Below are positions 21,945-33,498 of a stretch of 41,636 nucleotides of DNA, piece after piece. Every line of letters starts with the position of its first letter. Within the stretch, counting starts at the first letter, position 1. Both the position numbers and the translations under genes were made by a program. Below the pieces are notes generated by a model. It saw only the letters and a program-made list of their open reading frames with translations, searched no databases and had not been told where the DNA came from. The DNA is from Byssochlamys sp. IMV 00236 (Eukaryota > Ascomycota > Eurotiomycetes > Eurotiales > Thermoascaceae): assembly GCA_001931875.2 (NCBI GenBank), contig MSJH02000406.1, forward strand, positions 1 to 41,636, read 5' to 3'.

Positions 21945-23941
21945 ATGTCAAATATACAAAATAGACTCGAAGCAGTAAAGCAGCAATTGTCACCTGAACA
22001 AGAATATCAGAATGCTGTCGAGTAAGTGTAGAATAACCTGACGCATCCAATCTAGTTGTTTACCTGTAATCAAAGTCCTATTCGTAGTATGAACGAAGAA
22101 CGAGCAAAGGCAGCTTTTGATATACGCAGTCTGACATATTTGCTGGACGGTGGTGAGAAAAATACTTTTGTAAGAGAAACCAATTGTGTTTTTCCGAGAG
22201 CTTTGACTAAACTATTTTCTATAGCTCAAGGAAAAAATTATGCAAGAGTTAGAAAGAGATCCATTATTTAAAATGGATGATATATTTGACCTTACAACAT
22301 CTGAAGTTCGTGAACGCACAATGGCAAAGGTTTGATTATATTAACTATACTGGTTTTTGACACTATATTAACATAAATACGCACGCAATATAGTTTCGCA
22401 GTATGCTTCATCATCTTCAAAATGAGCCTGTAGATCAGTTCAAAAAACGTATGGAAATTGTTAGTTTGGTTGATCCAGGTTTTTGGACAAGATTTGGCGT
22501 ACACTGTTTGTATTTTATATCGCGTTCCTAGTAGAGTTCTAACATATTATTATGCAGATGGTTTATTTGTCGGAGCATTACAGAGCAATGCTACACCCGG
22601 ACAGCTAGGATACTGGTTTGAAAGAGGTGCTCTATCACTAAACAATTTTGTTGGTTGCTTTGCTATGACAGAACTTGGTCATGGCTCTAATGTTCCCGGA
22701 CTTGAGACGACAGCAACATTCGATGAAGCTTCCGATCAATTTATTATTCATACACCTACACTTACTGCTACAAAGGTAAAAATTAATTTTTGTCTTATTT
22801 TCACATCATATACTTATATCAAACCAGTGGTGGATTGGCGGCGCAGCTCATTCTGCTACTCATGCTGCCGTTTTTGCACAATTGATTGTCAAGGAGAAAA
22901 GATATGGAACCAAGTGCTTCGTGGTGCCTTTACGTGATCCCAAGACATACAACTTGTTGCCTGGTATAAACATTGGCGATATTGGCAAAAAAATGGGCAG
23001 GGACGGTATTGATAATGGCTGGATTCAATTTACACATGTTCGTATTCCTAGAGGCTATATGTTACAAAAGCATACCAAAGTATCTCGAACTGGCCAAGTG
23101 AAGGAACCAAAACTGCAGCAACTGGTAATATAAATTGATGTATTCCTTTTATTATCATTTAACATTTCTATACAAAGACATATGGTGCCTTATTACAAGG
23201 AAGAGTAACCATGGTAGCTGATAGTGGACATGTATCCAAGAAGGCACTTAGTATTGCTATTAGATATGCTGCCGTCCGTCGACAATTTGCTCCTTCTGGT
23301 GCAAATGGCATTGAAACAAAGTTACTAGACTATCCAATCCATCAACGCAGATTGATGCCTCTACTAGCCCAAACTTTTGCCATGTTATTTACTGGAACAG
23401 AAATGACTGAAATGTACAATTCAATGATGGCAAGATTAGATGGTGCAAGAGAAGGTGACCAAGATCTGGATGAAGTAATGGAAATGTTGAAAGAAACCCA
23501 TTCTACTAGCGCTGGCTTAAAAGCATTCTGTACTTGGAACTGCTTATCCACTATTGAAGCATGTAGACAATCATGTGGTGGTCATGGCTATTCCGCATAC
23601 ACAGGTTTGGCAAGTATGTACCAAGACTTTGCAGTACAATGTACCTGGGAAGGTGATAATACTATCTTGACATTACAGCTTGGTCGCTACCTTATCAGCA
23701 GTTACCGGGAAGCCCTTAATGGAAAGAAGCTCTCACCTGGCGTTGGCTATTTGAACAATCTTAATAAGCTCATTGGAAAGCGATGCAACGCAAAAACTCT
23801 TGAAGATGTTTTAGATCTTGACACAATCAGTGAAGGATGGCAAGTAGTTTGTGCTCACGTGGTCAAGAATGCAGCTACCGAATTTGAAGAGTGCCTCAAG
23901 AGAGGTCTAAACGCTGATGATGCTTACGAGCAGTGCTGTAA

Positions 23942-23975
<34 letters not shown>

Positions 23976-24493
23976 CTTAAACCTTGGCTCTAACCGCCAC
24001 TTTTTCCTTAGCACAAGCCCGTCTTTATGCCGCCAAACTTCATTCATTTAGTTATCTCTTTAACCGTTTTGCAGATGCGGTCAAAAAGACGACTGGTAGC
24101 CTGCACACTATTTTGAGAAAAATCTGTCTCTTGTACGGCCTTTATACCATTGAAGAAAACGCTGGTGCATTTTTGCAATTTGAATATTTTACACCTGCGC
24201 AAATCGAGTTCGTTCGTGCTAGTGTCAACAATCTCTGTAAAGAAGTGCGTGAACAGGCTATTCCTTTGGTTGATTCCTTCAACTTGACGGACTACATCAT
24301 CAATAGTCCACTTGGTCGTAAAGATGGCAATGTTTATGTTCATTACTTTGAGCAAGTGAAGCGATCTAATCCACAGAGTGAACATCCTTACTTTGATCGT
24401 TTAATCAAGCCACTGATACAGAGATCAACTGAAGAAAACGATTATGAAGAAGAACTTGCAGGCTTAGAAGATGATGATGAAGATGAAGAGTAG
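21945..24493 (+). CDS. POX1: Peroxisomal acyl-CoA oxidase
   Basis: First enzyme of peroxisomal beta-oxidation: an FAD-dependent oxidation of acyl-CoA to trans-2-enoyl-CoA that makes H2O2. Eight exons: 21945-22021, 22076-22169, 22225-22329, 22394-22505, 22558-22775, 22828-23124, 23178-23937 and 24012-24493. The total is 714 residues, the usual length. Family signatures are P-I-R-S-M-N-E-E-R, the flavin region [18 protein letters not shown], the G-G-H-G-Y-S segment and Q-C-T-W-E-G-D-N-T. There is no C-terminal SKL; the protein ends in a run of Asp/Glu. Residues 7-15, R-L-E-A-V-K-Q-Q-L, fit the PTS2 pattern. Using the acceptor at 22075 rather than 22055 keeps the frame. A (TA)n run lies in the last intron. 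Confidence 0.93.
23943..23973. repeat. (TA)n microsatellite in the last acyl-CoA oxidase intron
   Basis: About 15 TA units begin a few bases after the GTAAGT donor of the intron at 23938-24011. Confidence 0.85.
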
Positions 24494-24631
24494 AGTGTAC
24501 CCAATCATGATATTTATTACTGAATTGGCTATCAAATAAAATATTTTTTAATGCAATATATGGAAGAGGGGGGGAGAATGTATGTCTATATGTACATGAT
24601 AAAATCATCGCCATTTTTATTTACATGTGGT

Positions 24632-26464
24632 TCACTCTACATAAAGAGGATGGTTCTTGATATCAACTGCGCCAATACTTGTCGATATGATCTGCAAGGA
24701 TTTACAGTATACACGAAGTGTTACAGAGTACGACGATTTTGGTAAACTGGTGCCTTCCTTTACTGTCAGTTTTCCACGAAGGTTTTTCAGAACAAAGGAT
24801 CTCTTTAAGCCTTTTTTCGGAAATACATGCAAGAGCACAGCCTTGATTCTCAAGTTCTGTGGTGATTCTTTTGATGATGATTTCCAAAGATAGCAGCTTT
24901 TGTCCCAAAAAAAGGATAAATCGACATCCAGTTTTTCAAGTGCTGCATGAGGTATTTTGATATCAAACACATTGTCTCGTTTTCCCGTAATCTGGATGTA
25001 GCTGATCAGCTTGAAGGATTTTAGTGAAGGAAGGAGTGAAAGGTACTGTGTGAGGACCTTTTGTTCGTAACGTATGATTTTCAATGATAGATTTTCAACT
25101 GAAGGGTTAATTAGCTTCTTCCTTACTACTTCTGATGCAGGAGGATCGAGGTTGACACAGGTGAGATGAAGTGTATTCAGTTTTTGACAGTTTCGTAATA
25201 TATCTTCTAGCCACTTGCTCTTTTCGTCATTGAATGAGATATATTCATACATTTCTGCTCCCGTTGAAAAATGTAATTTCTCTACGCTGTTTTTACATCC
25301 CTTCCATATCTCCTTTAACACGCTTCTTTGAAGTGAACAGGCCGACATCAGTCTAGTTGGTTTGTCTGAGTTCATTTCGATCGTCAAGGGTCTCGTTGTT
25401 GTTTCAAATAGCAGTGGTGTAAAAGAGGCATACTCTGTGTTGTATTTCATCTGCATCTGTAGCTCCTTCGGCCGAGTCATTTCCAATAGTGAACATGCAT
25501 TTTGTGGCGAACAAGTGAGCCGAACAGAGTGTTTCGGTATCTTGAGAACGTATTCTGAAAACTTGCTATTTTCAACTGTTGAATACTCGTGATGGTGTCT
25601 AGTGGTACCTCCAGCGTGGATGATCATTTGTAGTTCTTGAAGATTGGGAAATTTATGCATAATGTAACTCAGCAGAGATGGGTCATAGTTTATTTCTACG
25701 TTCAGTCGCTTCACATTCGGCCGTGGTTTCAGTTCGTTTATGCTGTATTGTATACTGAGACTAGCGTCCTGTTCCTCCCAATCGAGCAGATCATCATCTC
25801 CTTTATACTCTTTTATACACGCTTCCAGACATATCAGCTGTGGACATTCTTCAATTATAGGATCATAATCTATCAGCCGAAGTACTCGTGCACCGTGTTT
25901 TATCACTACAGTATCTACATGTGGAAAATACTTTAGATGCCTAATAACGTCTTGACCCCACACGCTTTGAGGATGACAGTTTGGAATAGCTATTCGGCGT
26001 AAGGAGTTTTTAAAGGTGAAGGTGCAAAGTGTATATTCAACAAAGTTTACGTTTGGATCTGGTATTTGTTTCAAGTTACTCCAGTAAGCAAATGATAAAT
26101 AAACCAAGTCCAACCAGAACGAATGGCAAGGTTCTTCTGCTGCTGTGAGATATTCGACATTAGGACAAAGAGATGCTATTCTTCGTAAGACACCCTCAAT
26201 GTCGTCATAGTTCAATGGGCTCACCAAGTCGAACAAATCTATTTTCTTGACAAGAGATCCCAATCTTGACTTTTCTAAGCAGGCAATAAATTTGTATAAA
26301 CGTCTTGTCTTGCCCAGTACGACACTTTTATAAAGATATATTTCCGACGATATCTTCCACTCCTTACAGACTAATAGGCATTGATAATAGTCCTTCCTGG
26401 TAAAGTTGTCATTGTTAAATACCAAGTTGAGGACTTCTATTGGCAACTTATTCCACTTTGACAT
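24632..26464 (-). CDS. F-box protein, LRR-like
   Basis: Intronless gene for 610 residues. The N-terminus has an F-box-like start (K-L-P-I-E-V-L-N-L-V-F, then C-L-L-V-C-K-E-W-K) within residues 5-45, the part that binds Skp1 in SCF ubiquitin ligases. The rest is a series of irregular leucine-rich stretches, such as L-E-K-L-D-V-D-L-S-F and L-N-T-L-H-L-T-C-V-N-L, consistent with a substrate-binding LRR domain. Such F-box/LRR genes are strongly expanded in mucoralean fungi, so orthology to a named gene is not claimed. Its 3' end lies about 140 bp from the converging acyl-CoA oxidase gene. Confidence 0.8.
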   Translation of the reverse strand: MSKWNKLPIEVLNLVFNNDNFTRKDYYQCLLVCKEWKISSEIYLYKSVVLGKTRRLYKFIACLEKSRLGSLVKKIDLFDLVSPLNYDDIEGVLRRIASLCPNVEYLTAAEEPCHSFWLDLVYLSFAYWSNLKQIPDPNVNFVEYTLCTFTFKNSLRRIAIPNCHPQSVWGQDVIRHLKYFPHVDTVVIKHGARVLRLIDYDPIIEECPQLICLEACIKEYKGDDDLLDWEEQDASLSIQYSINELKPRPNVKRLNVEINYDPSLLSYIMHKFPNLQELQMIIHAGGTTRHHHEYSTVENSKFSEYVLKIPKHSVRLTCSPQNACSLLEMTRPKELQMQMKYNTEYASFTPLLFETTTRPLTIEMNSDKPTRLMSACSLQRSVLKEIWKGCKNSVEKLHFSTGAEMYEYISFNDEKSKWLEDILRNCQKLNTLHLTCVNLDPPASEVVRKKLINPSVENLSLKIIRYEQKVLTQYLSLLPSLKSFKLISYIQITGKRDNVFDIKIPHAALEKLDVDLSFFWDKSCYLWKSSSKESPQNLRIKAVLLHVFPKKGLKRSFVLKNLRGKLTVKEGTSLPKSSYSVTLRVYCKSLQIISTSIGAVDIKNHPLYVE

Positions 26465-26633
26465 TTATGAATATAAAAAAAGACAAGAAAAGAAAAAAAA
26501 AAAGTAAAAGAAAAAGAAAGAGGCTCGATTAGGCAATTTTATGAATTTAAAAATAAAGAAACAGAAACCCCTACAGAACATAATATCAGTCTATTCTTTC
26601 TTTTCTCCTTTTTTCTCTCTCTCTCTTTATTGT

Positions 26634-28321
26634 CTACATAATCAATGGTTCATCACTGTTTGAAAGACGATTTAAATGCAGATAGGCGTCTGTTCCGTAT
26701 CTAAAATATATCAAGTTTAGTTTATGCATAATCCAAGGTATAATATATTCACATACCCTTCCATTGATATAAGCTTCAAATCTCCTCCAAAATACCTTGC
26801 ATACTTTATACATGATAAATATCTTGAATTCATTCTAACAAATACACTTACCAATCTTGAGATTGGGAGGCCATATCCAAATCCAGCCATAGGCGCTTTA
26901 AATTCAGTTTGGTTAAACTCAGGTTCAAGTACTTGAGCTTGTGCAGTCGTGTACTATAGATATATTATATATACATATAATGCTCATTTGATTATGATTA
27001 TTGATTACCATATAGGTCCACACCATAGGAATACCTGACCTAGGTATACCTCCACCTTCATCTGATATCTTTATCGTAATATCTTCTTTCCCATGGGCAA
27101 TAGCTACCTTAATAGGTGGGTACTCGTCTTCATAATCCACTCCAAATCGTTCGACCACTGCTCGAAGCGAGTTCTTTAGCAGCTCAAATATCATATGATT
27201 AAGATGTGAAGGAACGTACATAAACTCAATATCCTGTGGACAGAATAGTTGAACTTGAGGTGCTTTAAAGAGACCATAATGATCTTCACATATAATTCGT
27301 GCATTTTCAATGGCATCCTGAGCAATTTGTTTAATATTGGTATTTGTACAAATTACACCCACATAATTGGGCAGGAAAGGACCACGATAGAGTGCAGAGT
27401 GTTGCCCTATAAGCATGCGAAGACCTATTCTCGACATGTAAAACCTGTCCAAAAAGTGCTGGATTTCAGGATCTATCGTGGTTGCTTTCCAGTGCTGCTT
27501 ATATTCAATAATACCCTGAGCCATCGTCGTCACTACTGGGTCATGTCTCCTTTTGACTTCTTCTATCGTTCGCACTAGCTTGTCTACATAAGCCAGCATT
27601 GAGGGCGTACATTCAATACTTTCGCAATTTGTATAATATCTAGCTTGGCCAATCAGAATCGTGTACTTTTCTTTTGCATAATTTTTTTATTCATAACCAT
27701 GAACCCATACCTGTGAGTGGAAGGTATGGCTGTATAGTAACTATATTTTGGCTTTTCACACGGATAATCCACGTTGGGTATACTCTCTGGAAGTAAAGTA
27801 GTGTTTCTAGTTGCATCCTTTATATTGGCCTTCATTTCAGATGTCAGCTCTGGAGGTGACAACATTGTTAATTCCTGGCCACAGAGAATAATGTTATTAT
27901 TCACAGATGTACTTTGTTTTTCTTATCCTTACCTCAAATGATTGAGCGTACCAATTCTTGACTTTAACAATCGAAGGCATTTCTCCCAGATTAGGTGGTA
28001 ACTCATCCAATTCCTTTACGCGATGAGCTATTCGGATGGGCAATTCCTCTATTGTACACATCAGTTGAGGACTGTATTCACAAAAGTTTATATGTGTATA
28101 ACACGTTATCACTACCATGTAGAAATTGACTTGCTTTAAAAAATGTAAGAGGTGAAGGCCTTTGCCCTAAAATAAAAAACATAGTTTGCATAAAAGATAA
28201 AGTGAATGACTCCCAAAAAGTGATTACCCATCATAACCATTTGTCTTAGTGAGACACCTGTTTGTGGAAATCTCGCGAAATGGTTAATTCTTTCAGATAA
28301 TTGAGGTGTGATTTTGAACAT
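26634..28321 (-). CDS. Mitochondrial pyruvate dehydrogenase kinase-type protein kinase
   Basis: GHKL-type Ser kinase that inactivates a mitochondrial 2-oxoacid dehydrogenase E1. Eight exons: 28321-28228, 28166-28116, 28048-27933, 27874-27711, 27639-27009, 26953-26852, 26803-26757 and 26700-26634. The product has 423 residues. The N-terminal helical domain begins with [12 protein letters not shown]-site motifs are the N-box [12 protein letters not shown], the G1 box D-E-G-G-G-I, and the G2 box [10 protein letters not shown], with the family ending E-G-Y-G-T-D-A-Y. The C-terminal order fits PDK (fungal PKP types) rather better than the branched-chain kinase, but I cannot separate them firmly. 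No strong presequence is visible. Confidence 0.9.
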
Positions 28322-28455
28322 GAGAGAGAAAGAGAAAAAGAGTACAGAGAGAAAAAGGCAGTAAAGAGAAAGGGAAAAAAGCGAGACACAAAGAAACCCA
28401 GATTGGTTAGGGTCTTTTGTGGGAAGTGGGGAGGGCAATCACAATCTCTTTTATT

Positions 28456-29754
28456 TTACTTTTGTCCAACGCAACGATAAAAAGTCCATATGGCGTCTGG
28501 TTTCTTTTGAAGGTTGACATTAAATAGTTCCAAAAATTGTTCGTAATCCTCTCCTGTATATCCAACTCGTTCCTCTATGACAGGCTGAGCGCTTTTGAAT
28601 ATCATGACGATATCCCATAAAAATTCTTTATTGAGGGCATCTGTTTTGCCTACAGTAGATGGTTAATACGATAATCAATCATGGATGATTTACATACCAA
28701 AGTAGATGTCTTTTGTTTCAAAGTCGAGGATATTAAAGTCTGCAGCCTGTAACGTTTTATCCATCTTGTGAGCAACATATGGATCCTGTTCCCTATCGAT
28801 GACACTTTCTGTAACTATAAAAGCATTAGCATGTGAACAATGTCTCGGGTTGTCCTTATATTACATGCTCGTCCCGCCTTTAAGACAAATTCATTTCCTC
28901 TTTCCTATCAAAGTATTAGTTCTAAGCCAGATGGCGGTACTAATAGACTTACAAGCATACTGCACTCACAGCATTGTATGAATCCTCCAGGTTTTAATAC
29001 CCGGTATATTTCTTTTAGTACAAGTGGCCATTCATTGGCTTTTATAGATATAATAAACATTCTTAAGTTTACCAGATCAAACGTATTATCTGGAAAAGGT
29101 AAACCCTCCAAGGCATCACGCACCTGGAAAGCGACGTTTGCTGGTCGAATGTTGCTAGGAAATAGATCAAAGATATCAATGCCGTAAAATTGGCTTCCAG
29201 GAAATTCAGTTGCTACATCCTTTTGAGACCAGTTACTATGACAACCCAAACAAAGTTTAACTTTGTGATATAGTTACCATAAGCCAAGTACCAGGACCAC
29301 ACCCTAAATCCAAGACAACCGAGTTTTCCATATTCAGTCGATTCAAGATGTGACTTGAAATGTTTCTGATAAATGAAACGTTAATTTTTGACGATATATT
29401 ATTTTGGGTACACGGTTTTACTTACCCTTCAAAAAGAATTTTCAAGGCAAAATGTTGCTGTTGTCACAAAAATAGCCCACTTTAGTTTCTATTTATTTTT
29501 AAACATGTCTGCAGACTTACGCTACTTAATCGATCTAGCTCATCATTATGGTTTGGGAACCAGTAAGTTGTGGTTGATACCTGAGAAGACTTTCTTCCAC
29601 TCGTACAGACACTGCTCGTATGGGTGTTACTATCCGTATCGTGATGTTTTTCGTCTATCAAAGATGATGAGTTGCCATGAATCGAAGATTTCTTTGCTGT
29701 AGTTGAATTACTGATACGTTTTTTTCTAGATTGATATGACAGTTTATTCCCCAT
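28456..29754 (-). CDS. SAM-dependent methyltransferase (methyltransferase-25/11 type)
   Basis: Class I methyltransferase of a type common in Mucoromycota. Seven exons: 29754-29521, 29457-29426, 29365-29278, 29219-28953, 28904-28865, 28814-28698 and 28649-28456. The total is 323 residues. The protein starts M-G-N-K-L-S, a possible N-myristoylation signal, followed by a Ser-rich region. The SAM-binding motif V-L-D-L-G-C-G-P-G-T-W lies near residue 108. An acidic D-I-F end of strand 2, the P-F-P-D-N-T-F-D-L-V stretch and the V-L-K-P-G-G-F segment follow. The substrate is unknown. The acceptor at 29220 (CAAAAG) is chosen because it directly joins W-L-M to D-V-A-T-E-F-P; other AGs nearby break the frame. 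Confidence 0.85.
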
Positions 29755-32168
29755 GTTTAGCTTTAAATAGGGGGGATATGTCAGTAAGAGTGACACACAA
29801 AAAAATAAAAAAAAGAAAGAACTGTAGAAGGCTAGAAGTATTGGTTTTTTTCCTTAGTTTGCGGACTGAAATGTGACTCCGATATTCTCAAGCAATTATC
29901 ATTCAAGCTCAACTGCTATTACTTCCAAACTGACAGTTTAGTGTTGAGAGTAAATATGTGCAAAGCCATAATGAGCCATCACTATCCTCTCTTTCTTTCC
30001 GTTTATTCATTTTAATTGATAACCACACAATGGCAACACAATCAGTAGCTGTGATTTGATTAGTTATGTTTGTATTTCATATAAACATTGTTTATCATTG
30101 TATTCCTTGACGTTTATCTTTTAAATCACCCTTTTAAATACTTTACGTATCAGTAGCTGAAACTTCCTGTTAGAAGCTAAACCTGTGAACTACTTTACTC
30201 CAAGACTGACAATTGAACTCTTGGGCTTCAATCATAGACACAAATGTTTTGGTCTCGGAATTTAATAAGGAGATATATCCTGCAGCATGATTACCCCTTC
30301 TCCGCTTTTAAAAGACCTGCAGCTTTAAACAAAAGGACGCTGATGCTAAGCTCTTGAATGTAGATTACGCGCTTGATATCCTTGATTCAAGAATGGTTCC
30401 TTGATTCTGACTTTGAAAATTAAGCAACCTACAAGAATAGATTCATGACTTGCTACCGTATCAAGGTCAATGCCGAGAATAATATTACTAAAATTATCAA
30501 TTTGAAGACGGGAAAAACGTGAACCTATTACGCGTTATGTTCGCCGCTTTGAAAATCTGCGTACTCGTTATGTTAGAAAATGGGAATTGAAAAGATTAAC
30601 CAATTAATCTGCTGCCTCGTTTAAAGACCAGAAAATTGATAAAGGAAAAGCCATTCCACTTGGCAAAGGTGTATTTAGGAAATTAAGTTTTGTTTGAATA
30701 TGTTTTCAATGAACTTAAGGGTTTCTCTAAAGGAGAATCCAAGGCTATGACCATTGAGCGCTTTTTCAGTATTTGCAACGTTGAATTCTTTACTGATGCA
30801 ATAGAGTTTGTCATATTTGATCATTTATGATCTATTATCTGTATCTTGTTTAACACTCCTACACATAGTGAAAGCTGATTTTTGCCACTGAGATCTCTAA
30901 CTTCTAACGAAAGGATAAAAACAGAGGCTTATTTCTTTTATTCTCGATTTGTACAAGTGCTAAACCAACAGCTACTGTAGCTATAATCATGCCTCACAAC
31001 TTCACATATTAATAAAAACTACGTTTAATCTTTCAAACCCTTTCAATAATTATGCATTAGTGCTTTCAAAACTATAAATGTCGTGTTGAATAGCAGGACC
31101 GTGCCTTACTAGTACTGCAGCTTTGGTTGGTCGTTACAATCATTATTTAAATATAGAAGCGCTATCAACAATAACATTGTCAAGATGTACTTAGTTTTGC
31201 TAGAAATGCAAGCAGTCAGAAGCAAAAGTTGTTAGACGTGATAAAATGGGCTGAAGGTTAACATATACTGTTCATTTTGAATTACTAAATCTTTAAATAT
31301 CTTTTTTTAGCTTAAATAAATATAGCATATTGTGTTCTTTCAAAGGATCAGAAGAAAAGTTTGCCGTAAACCTTGTTAAACGTCTCCTATTATCATCCTC
31401 TATGCAAGAAATCAAATATACCCTTTGATCATTTATCTTTCAGCAATGATACTTCAAGTGTCCTTGGTTGTTGTTATTGATCGAACTTGTACAACATAAA
31501 ATACAATAAGATCTTCGTCTTGTGAAGTGCATTGATACTTTACAACAAATGATGAAAATACAGAAACTAGATATTGCTGGCGGGGATACCTATGATCACT
31601 AAAGTGTAATTGTGATGGTACTTTATAAACTTGTATAGTACATAAAAAAAAAGCGATGTGACAATAAATGATTACTAGTGTAACAGAATAACAAAAAGAA
31701 TTTCTGTGTTTTGTCCTACAGTTGTCATGGTAATAGAGTGAACGAGCCTCTCTGGAAAAAAAGGAAAATGGAAAAGTTAGAAGGTCCAATTAAGAGATTA
31801 CCATGGAAATAGTGAACATGACAACCATACATCAGCCAAATTACTTTCTATTTTTTCACTGAGCGGAATTAAAGATACCAATAGAAGATGAGGAGAACAA
31901 AAGCTGGCTTGAATTTTAAATGAAAACCCTGTTCCACAATTAATAGAAAATAATTTATTATGTTCAGTTGTGTCTTTTTAGTACAAAGAGCGAATTGGAT
32001 TCATTTGACAGAAGAGTATGACAGCGCGTATTATCCATTCATTGGTTTATCCATTTTTATATTTTTTTTTAAAAAAAATACTCAACTTAATTCGTCAACT
32101 TTCAATGTTCCTATTCTCATGCCTACAATAGAGCAAAGCAATTAGCTCCGACATTTCCCTTTTAAGAA
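29755..32168. other. Long gene-free stretch with decayed coding remnants
   Basis: About 2.4 kb without an intact gene. The only coding-like signal is the stop-interrupted stretch at 30312-30830, listed separately. The open frame at 31454-31789 (-) and a short one at 31960-32145 (+) lack protein character. Composition is AT-rich with many short poly-A and poly-T runs. Confidence 0.6.
30312..30830 (+). pseudogene. Decayed coding remnant in one frame
   Basis: Reading from 30312 in one constant frame gives protein-like stretches broken by stop codons. The stretches include D-A-D-A-K-L-L-N-V-D-Y-A-L-D-I-L, then from 30504 E-D-G-K-N-V-N-L-L-R-V-M-F-A-A-L-K, and finally E-R-F-F-S-I-C-N-V-E-F-F before TGA at 30828-30830. 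Between 30504 and 30830 there are only three internal stops in 109 codons. The family is unknown; a transposon-encoded protein or an old host gene are both possible. Confidence 0.4.
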
Positions 32169-33390
32169 TTAAACTTTACTTTCACTCAGAGAATGTGATC
32201 CAGACGGACGTCGAATTAACTTTGGTTTTTCTTGTTTCTTTCGAACGACGACGACAGGTACGGGCGTGGCATGGACAAGATAAGTTGAGACTGAACCCAT
32301 TAATAACCTAGAGATGATACGTATATGTATGTTATGAGTATTATATCAGTCATTTACATGGTTACCTTTTGACAGAACTTCGTCCACGACTACCACAGAT
32401 AACCATGTCATATTTATTCTCTTCGATCTAGTCATTTTTTTGTCAGCAACAAATGAGTCAAGCCTAACCATATCTTTACCAGTCCCTTTAGTTTTTCTTT
32501 TACACGTCCCACAATAGCGTGTGTGACCACCTTGATACTAAACAGAAGCATTTGATCCATAGTTCTCCTTGCTCTATCAGCTAGCATTTTCGATATTCGT
32601 TCTAGCTACGATAGTTCCTTTTTTTTAAAAAAAAAGAGGTCCATTGGATAAGTTTTTTCTTTGTGGTTACCTCACTTCCTTTGTCTAACCCACTTGCTTT
32701 TACAACATCTGGATTATCTTCACGGTTAGAAACAGTTGCAATATGAATCTCATCTCCATCACGTAGAATAGATCCCATCGCCCAATTCAAAGCATTGTCG
32801 CTTTCATCACTAAAATCAAAAGCTACGAGATAGCATTTCGTCTGTCTTCTCTTTAAACGATATTTAGAAGGCAAGATGCCACTCTTGCCTGCCCCAAAAT
32901 ATCGAATGACGGTGATTCGGTCAACATTGTTTATTGCCACAGGGTTTTCAGAGAACATGAGGAGCTCTTGAAGTACCTTTTCACTTTGCTTATGAAGAGA
33001 CGCGTTAGAGGAATTATTTGACAAGGGCGGTGTTGGAGTGTGTGATATGCATTTATTCTGTTCTGTTCGTTTAATCAGTTCCTCATCAGATAATTTATCG
33101 TCAGGCTCCTGTACATTTTGATATCCATCCTCTGTCTTGTCCTCATAATCAGACAGTTGTCGAGATAACAGAGCCATCATGTCTACTCCATCTGATTGAT
33201 TCTCTTCAGGTTGTATGATATTTTCAATTTTATTTTGCTCATGGCTTAGTTCTAATTCTTGTTCTGTTTCCTCCTCTGGGGAGCAACGGTTAATATTTTC
33301 AAGCTCATCTTTCAACCACGTTCGCCTAACAGGCTCTTCTGTTGTCAGTGGAACTGTCTCGGGTGACTTTAAAGGGTTTTCTTGACTCAT
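32169..33390 (-). CDS. Universal stress protein domain protein with long acidic N-terminus
   Basis: Four exons, 33390-32671, 32605-32480, 32427-32366 and 32307-32169, give 348 residues. The first 170 or so residues are acidic and Ser/Pro-rich, probably disordered. The UspA fold starts near residue 190 (C-Y-L-V-A-F-D-F-S-D-E-S). The nucleotide-binding signature G-S-R-G-R followed by L-L-M-G-S-V-S lies near the C-terminus and is split by the last intron, as in ATP-binding universal stress proteins. A basic tail follows the last strand (V-P-V-V-V-V-R-K-K). The role is probably stress signalling; the binding partner is not known. The start at 33390 precedes a pyrimidine-rich stretch; an in-frame upstream ATG at about 33423 would add 11 residues. 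Confidence 0.85.
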
Positions 33391-33498
33391 AATTTGTAGG
33401 AAAGCGAAAGAAGATGTAATCAATCTCCCACGTTCTCATGCATTGACCATAATGACTTCATTGGTCCGTGAAATTTTTATGCAGAAAATAAAGTAATT

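Noticed and set aside
22056..22075. Acyl-CoA oxidase exon 2 starting after the acceptor at 22055
   Set aside because: It does not keep the frame from exon 1. The AG at 22074-22075 joins perfectly into P-I-R-S-M-N-E-E-R.
31454..31789. 111-codon minus-strand open frame
   Set aside because: Composition is unlike protein, there is no family signal, and no splice partners on either side.
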